Positions 58,640 to 64,000 of a DNA stretch of 64,000 bases are shown one piece after another (the first letter of the stretch is position 1; each line of letters starts with the position of its first letter). The notes beneath the pieces were generated by a model. It was not told the origin of the DNA, searched no databases, and worked only from the letters and a program-made list of their open reading frames with translations. The position numbers and the translations under genes are program-made. This stretch comes from Rhodamnia argentea (taxonomy: Eukaryota > Streptophyta > Magnoliopsida > Myrtales > Myrtaceae), in the NCBI RefSeq assembly GCF_020921035.1, contig NC_063155.1, positions 8,417,001 to 8,481,000 of the forward strand, in the 5' to 3' direction.

Positions 58640-60854
58640 ATGGGATCGGGAGTTGGAAGCTTTCTCAAGGTGGTGCTGAAAAACTTTGATATTCTTGCTG
58701 GGTACGCCTTCTTTTCCCTTTGCTCGGTTTGCCCACTATTTCTTCTCTGATCTTCTCCTGGAGATACCAAAATTCTTGGGAAAAAGCGATTAGGTTTCGT
58801 GTTGTTACATGAGCTAGATATGGTAATTTGGTGTGCAGAGCTAGAGGGCTTTACTTGGAATCTCTTGAAGTTGATAATTGGTGTGTAGAACTAAAAGGGC
58901 ATACTTAGAATCTGTTGAAGTTGAAGTTTTTTATGCGTTTTATAGTTAATGGGATGAACTAATTCGGGATCCATTGTGTTTGTTTCAGGCCGTTTATCAG
59001 TCTTGTGTATCCTCTGTAAGTCGAGTTCTGGTCATATCAACAGAAATTTTAGCTTGTCCTTTCGCATTTACTTTGATATTCTGGTTTAGTTCCTTGTTAA
59101 TTTTGTAGCTCATTAAAATCATTTTTGCTTACAGGTATGCCTCCATCAGGGCAATTGAGACTAAATCTCCTATAGATGATCAGCAGTGGCTTACCTATTG
59201 GGTTCTGTATTCCCTTATTACTCTCTTTGAGCTTACCTTTAGCAAACTGCTCGAATGGTAAACTGCATTCCGCTGTGGATGCCTTTTGCTATCCATGAAG
59301 TAGTTATTGCAGTTTGCGATGTGTTGCTATTGCACAGCAGTCACATAAATCGCTGTTTAGAAAAAATGTCAAAATGGTTTTTTGAGTATCATGTTGCAAG
59401 TGCTGTATTCAGTGCACATCATCTTAGACTCTCATGATCAGGGTAGGTTGAACACGGCAGTCACATAAATCGCTGTTTAGAAAAAATGTCAAGATGGTTT
59501 TTGGAGTATCATGTTGCAAGTGCTGTATTCAGTGCACATCACCTTAGACTCTCATGATCAGGGTAGGTTGACCTTTTCTTATGGCCTGCAATGTACTTCC
59601 AAGGCCTGTTAGCCATTTAGCTTTCTGGATTGAGTTGGAAGCACAAACAGCTGTGAATGGGATGTTGTAAATACCAGCAGCGAAACAAATGTGACATGGT
59701 TCATAGCAATCCCCTGGTAGTAGAAGCTTTTGACAGAGTCTTCTAGGTCATACTGTCGTAAAATGCTTTAGATATAGGACTATTCTACCTTTGGATGTGC
59801 TCAGTTGGTTGCTTGAGTCTTGAGATGGGTATCGTCAGCCTCTTTACTTCATTAGCATAGGGACATTTGTCAAACAGATGAAGATTGTGAATGATAGTGT
59901 GTTTAGTGTTACTTGAATTAAAATGCTTTCGATATAGGACTATTCTACCTTTGGATGTGCTCAGTTGGTTGCTTGAGTCTTGAGATGGGTATCGTCAGCC
60001 TCTTTACTTCATTAGCATAGTGACATTTGTCAAAACAGATGAAGATTGTGAATGATAGTGTGGTTAGTGTTACTTGAATTAAAATGTCTGCAAAGGTTAT
60101 AGAATAAAAAAGTAATCACCAATAGCAAGCATTAGTCTCCTTATGTTGTCAGGGGCCGTTACTCTCCAAATCAAGGCTGTGTTTATTTATGTCCTGTTAA
60201 ATATTAGGATGTGATCTGTATTATTCCCTCAGCCTTTCCTGATTGTATTACGGACTTGCAGTTCCATGGAGAATTTCGTAGTGAACAGAAGACATGTGTT
60301 ACATGTGTAGGACATATTTTTGGATAGCTATTATGGACTTTACTTCTTTACAGAGTTTCGAGTTTTTTGCAGGATCCCCATCTGGCCATATGCGAGGTTG
60401 ATTCTGATGTGCTGGTTGGTCATACCATACTTCAGCGGTGCTGCATATGTATATGAACATCTTGTGAGGCCCGTCCTTGTCAACCCTCAGACCATTAACA
60501 TCTGGTATGTCCCAAGGAAGAAGGATCTCTTTAATAAGCCAGATGACATTTTGACAGCTGCGGAGAAGTATATGGAAGAGCATGGAACTGGGCAGTTTGA
60601 AAATCTGATCCATAGGGTAAGACCCTAGCTAGATTCTGAGGAGTAAACAGAGTTCTTGATGCGATCTCTCCTATGTCTCTGGTTGACTGCCACCGGAGCA
60701 CCAAATTAGTTGAGAATTTGTGTTTCATAATCTGATTTTGGAAAAAGAAAGTATTGGGATAGCTATGAAGCCGCTTAATTTCTTCTCTCTGTCCATGCAG
60801 GCTCATAAGCCTGGGACTAGCACAGTATTTGATGAGGACAATCATTATTCATAA
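58640..60854 (+). CDS. HVA22A: HVA22-like protein a (TB2/DP1/REEP family)
   Basis: Five coding exons (58640-58701, 58989-59015, 59135-59257, 60373-60616, 60801-60854) join in frame to 169 residues. The N-terminus MGSGVGSFLKVVLKNFDILA is followed by hydrophobic hairpins: PFISLVYPLYAS (22-33), YWVLYSLITLFELTF (51-65) and LILMCWLVIPYFSGAAYVYE (80-99). Next come the family block FVNP-like VLVNPQTINIWYVPRKKDLF and a hydrophilic tail. HVA22 proteins are ABA- and stress-inducible relatives of yeast Yop1 that shape tubular ER and affect autophagy and secretion. The sequence fits HVA22a, though paralogues are similar. Intron 3 is 1.1 kb and carries two separate tandem duplications. The gene is tail-to-tail with the EB1 gene, about 0.9 kb apart. 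Confidence 0.92.
59338..59571. repeat. 120-bp tandem duplication in HVA22 intron 3
   Basis: Two consecutive copies begin CAGTCACATAAATCGCTG and end GATCAGGGTAGGTTGA, differing at only a few sites. Recent. Confidence 0.92.
59760..60079. repeat. 160-bp tandem duplication in HVA22 intron 3
   Basis: Two consecutive copies begin AAATGCTTT(A/C)GATATAGG and end TGTTACTTGAATTA, with a handful of differences. It starts 190 bp after the 120-bp duplication and is independent of it. Confidence 0.92.
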
Positions 60855-61770
60855 TGTTCTACTTCAAGTTCTAGAGTTGGTGATGCCTACCAACAGAGAT
60901 GTACAATGTCACGAGCTGTTGTGTTGCAGTACTGGATTTCACTGGCTTTCTGCTTTACGGTGATAATGTAGATGCACCCTTTTGTTATTCGCAGTAATTC
61001 TACCGTTGCAGTTGCTGCTACGGTTCTTGTGCTTCCTTGTATTTAGGGCATGTAATAGTGTAAATTCTTCAGATAAACTATGATGTACTCGAGGTACGAA
61101 AGTTGTGTTGCTTTATTTTCACCTCTTGTCCATGTCAACCAATTCCTCTTGCCTTATGTGACCCGGTATCTCACTTTATCAAATGAATATGGATACGATC
61201 GGGCTGATACTTTTGAGCATGCAATACATGATCTCAACTTCTTTAAGCTTTTCTTGGAAGCTGAAGCTGTGATAGGCATCATAGGATTGTTGAATGTGAT
61301 TTGGGACTTAAGTTGAATGGAATGTTTCTTTGGAAACCTTTCATCTTTAAAGACAAAATCTTCATATTCCTAATTTACTAGCTCCACTTAGTGACAATCT
61401 GCAATCCACCTTCTTTCTGCTGCGATCGTTGTGGCTTTATCCATAATCCATTCAACTCCAGAATATTATTGACATCATTGAACAAAATATACTTGTAATG
61501 CCCTTAAACCAAACCAGGGGGAGTTGTTTGCAGAAAATGTAGGCAGAAAGTTTGCCCAAACTCGTGATTTCGAAATTTCAAGTCATTGTTTTACTTCGTC
61601 GTGAATCACTGCAATTCTTGTTATGGGGTTAGGCTCTTAAAAGGGATGTTCATTATCCACTTGCAGTTTATTCTCATAGCACATGCAATGTCTGAAGAAG
61701 TACAATGTCCAGATTAAACTGCATGTTCCAACCTGGTGAAAGGTATCCTAGTTCTGCAACTATAAAGACA
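60855..61770. other. Convergent 3' regions of HVA22A and EB1
   Basis: The two genes converge here. The sequence is unremarkable 3' untranslated and spacer DNA; the open frame at 61080-61316 resembles no family. Confidence 0.6.
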
Positions 61771-63891
61771 TCACTCAGTTCCGTCATGACTGGATCTGCG
61801 GATGTATTCCTGAGCTTCTTCGAGAGCCGATTCCTTTGCATCGGCAGCATAGAGTATCTTCTTCACAGCTATTGACATCTGTATCGGAATTCACAAACAG
61901 CGACCTCCATTAGAGAAAAGAATGGCAAGATGCGTCATCAACCGTCAAAGTACCATGACAGAGTATGAAACGGAGGTGAACATTTCATCATTATAAATGA
62001 ACGGGTTCTTGGATCTCTTACAGGGATATCCTCAAGTTCGGGAGCCTGGCAAAGTATCTCTATATCTCGCAATTTTGCAAAGTAAAAGTCCCGTTCTTTT
62101 TCCAAAAAATCCACAGATAGCTTGAGATCTGTAACCTGTGAAGGGTACATACTAAAGATGATTATACGAAGAATGAATCTAAAAATGACGATCTACCCAG
62201 ATAAGCAGACAAAAACAAAGATGTATCCCCAGAAATCCTTTGAAACATAAGAAGATTATGGAATGTAAGTCAATCATCAATAAAAAACCCTTGAACAGAC
62301 TCCATGTGAAGCATGCATGTATACAAGTGTGTGCGCATCTTGCGAGTGAGAGAGAGAGGTTGTACACTATGTACTAGCATGTATCGGCATGATTAGACTA
62401 CATCTAATGTGATAGACTTCCTCAATCCTAATTCGGTTACCTCCTTCAACAAAGCCTGAATTTCCCCAGAAGAATCAGCAGCACCTACTGTTTCATTCAT
62501 CCTCCCTTGATGAGGCCCTACAAATTTATAATTAACTCATCACTATATGATTGTCAAGTCGGGTGTAGAGAGAGAGAGAGTGTGTTATGACAGCTCCGGA
62601 AATTCTTGTAAGCTCACCAGAAGCTTTAGTGACACCAACTGTATCCGTAGAGCTTATGTTACAAGTATTGTTTGATTGCAGTGATTTTGAATTCTTCTGC
62701 AAACTCTTAGGAACTCTTTCCCTGCCACCCTTAGTGCGTCTTTCCACAGGATTGTAGTTTCTGCCGAGGTGAGACAAAAAGGGATTCTTATCAAGAAATA
62801 CCATCCAAAAATTTAAGCAAAGAAAAACGTTGTCCGGAAGGAAGCATGCATGCAGCCATAGTTAAACAGGGAGTTGCATACTCATTCATAATGCCACCAT
62901 TGACAGCATCACAGTAGCGCTTCAACCATTGTAGAAACTCCAAATTGTCCAGGGGTCGGCCTTTGACAAGCCTGTTGACTTCAATATGCTGCCAAGAACG
63001 CCACAGATTAGAATAACAGATCTGAATTGGTGATTCCTGTTTAACTTATGATGGTCAAGCACAGTGAGCTAGCTATATTACAGATGTTGCTTCCTCTCAA
63101 TTTCTGCAAATATGTGGCTGCAAGTTGAATGCACTTATTTCACATACCAAAACAGACATTAATCCAGTTTAGGCTTCAAACAAAGTACTCAAACCGTAAC
63201 GATGCCACTGAGACAATTGGAAGACTAGTTAGTTCACCATTTACACGTATTGAAATGCAACTGACTTATACAGAATGAACTTCAAATTGATACAGTTGTC
63301 TATGAACTTTAGGTTCTTAACAAGTCACAGTTTTTGCTAACCCTGGCAGGGAAAACCATTTAGCTGGTCTTCTAGCTTTGAAGTTGTCTGACAGGAAATG
63401 AGCCAAAATCACTCAACTGCACTACAAAAAATTCTTTAGAGCTAAGCGTTCGATGCAGCCATTTACACAGCAGGTCAAGAGGTGGTCACGGATCAGAAGC
63501 ACACAAAAGAACTAACATCTGAGTTACCTTTCCCAAATTTATCAGAATTACGTTCTCGATGCATTGTAAAACCATACCAAAACTTTAACATTAAAAGAAT
63601 CCGCAATCCAATGAGAATATCATGTATTACCTTGTCAATCTTCAACTTGTTAAATGAGTCCTGCAAAACCTTGTAATTTTGAATCATATCATATTCTGTC
63701 TTTGCATCAAAATTCACCTGCGAAACAGTATAATCAAGTCAGGATGGGGAGAGCGATTCTATGAAACAGAATATGACCTAAAGAGGAAACGGAATTTATA
63801 TTTGGTTGCACTGTGCTGTTACCTTGTGCATGGGAACTACTCCTGGATAGGTCATGTCCATCAATTGACATTGGACTGCGCCAGATGCAGC
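61771..63891 (-). CDS. EB1: Microtubule end-binding protein EB1 (EB1A/B type), 5' exon beyond the window
   Basis: Seven coding exons, read on the minus strand: 63891-63823, 63717-63631, 62988-62882, 62760-62618, 62517-62441, 62135-62022 and 61878-61771. They join in frame to 234 residues. The first codes [20 protein letters not shown], the middle of the CH domain, so an exon with the start and about 40 residues (YFVGRNEIL region) lies past 64000. [20 protein letters not shown] and [20 protein letters not shown] complete the CH domain. A basic linker follows ([20 protein letters not shown]), then the EBH coiled coil [20 protein letters not shown] and [12 protein letters not shown]1 tracks growing microtubule plus ends and recruits partners. 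The linker and EBH resemble Arabidopsis EB1a/b rather than EB1c. The tail ends [16 protein letters not shown] and lacks the long acidic tract of EB1a/b. Confidence 0.92.
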
Positions 63892-64000
63892 CTGTCAAGA
63901 TACGTTGCATCAAAAGCATTTCAACCAGCTTGAAAGGAATTAATAGGATGCACCGATTCATTAAAGAGAACAATCGCTGATATTCTTCCGACGAAGAAAC

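Overview
The window is nuclear DNA of a flowering plant. Genes are split by GT-AG introns with AT-rich interiors, there is a cytosolic-type tRNA-Leu, and the proteins read as eudicot families: a PMT2-type methyltransferase, a phytochrome kinase substrate protein, NRP1, a 2-oxoglutarate dioxygenase, TCP14, POPEYE/bHLH47, HVA22a and EB1. Many small AT-rich inverted-repeat elements with GC-rich cores suggest a woody eudicot, perhaps Myrtaceae; that placement is an impression, not a demonstration. Layout: tRNA-Leu(AAG) at 2.16 kb; PMT2-like gene (+) 3.4-7.2 kb; single-exon PKS gene (+) 9.3-10.6 kb; NRP1 with ten coding exons (+) 15.6-19.6 kb; a three-exon 2OG-Fe(II) dioxygenase (+) 23.2-24.5 kb; a repeat-rich desert 24.5-42.7 kb that holds a 1.4 kb Mutator-like element with long arms, a five-copy dimeric tandem repeat and a CYP98-type P450 pseudogene; a TCP14-like gene (+) 42.7-43.9 kb whose conserved C-terminus lies in another frame; a second repeat-rich stretch 44-54 kb; POPEYE-like bHLH (+) 54.5-57.1 kb; HVA22a-like (+) 58.6-60.9 kb; and an EB1 gene (-) 61.8-63.9 kb that runs off the right edge. 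Exon joins for every gene were checked by reading frame and add up to whole codon numbers. The genes do not form a pathway. They are ordinary, independently regulated plant genes: light signalling (PKS), histone chaperone (NRP1), growth control (TCP14), iron-deficiency response (POPEYE), stress and ER membrane (HVA22), microtubule ends (EB1), Golgi methylation (PMT). The most unusual signal is outside the genes. At ten or more places a 14-24 nt A-rich segment, usually starting like CGACC or TGACC followed by an A run, is bracketed by direct repeats of 7-16 bp. One of these has a matching empty site in a nearby duplicate (20.3 kb versus 22.7 kb), and a cluster of four lies at 42.06-42.19 kb. 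They look like target-site-duplicating insertions that carry little more than a retroposon tail, and I know of no name for them.
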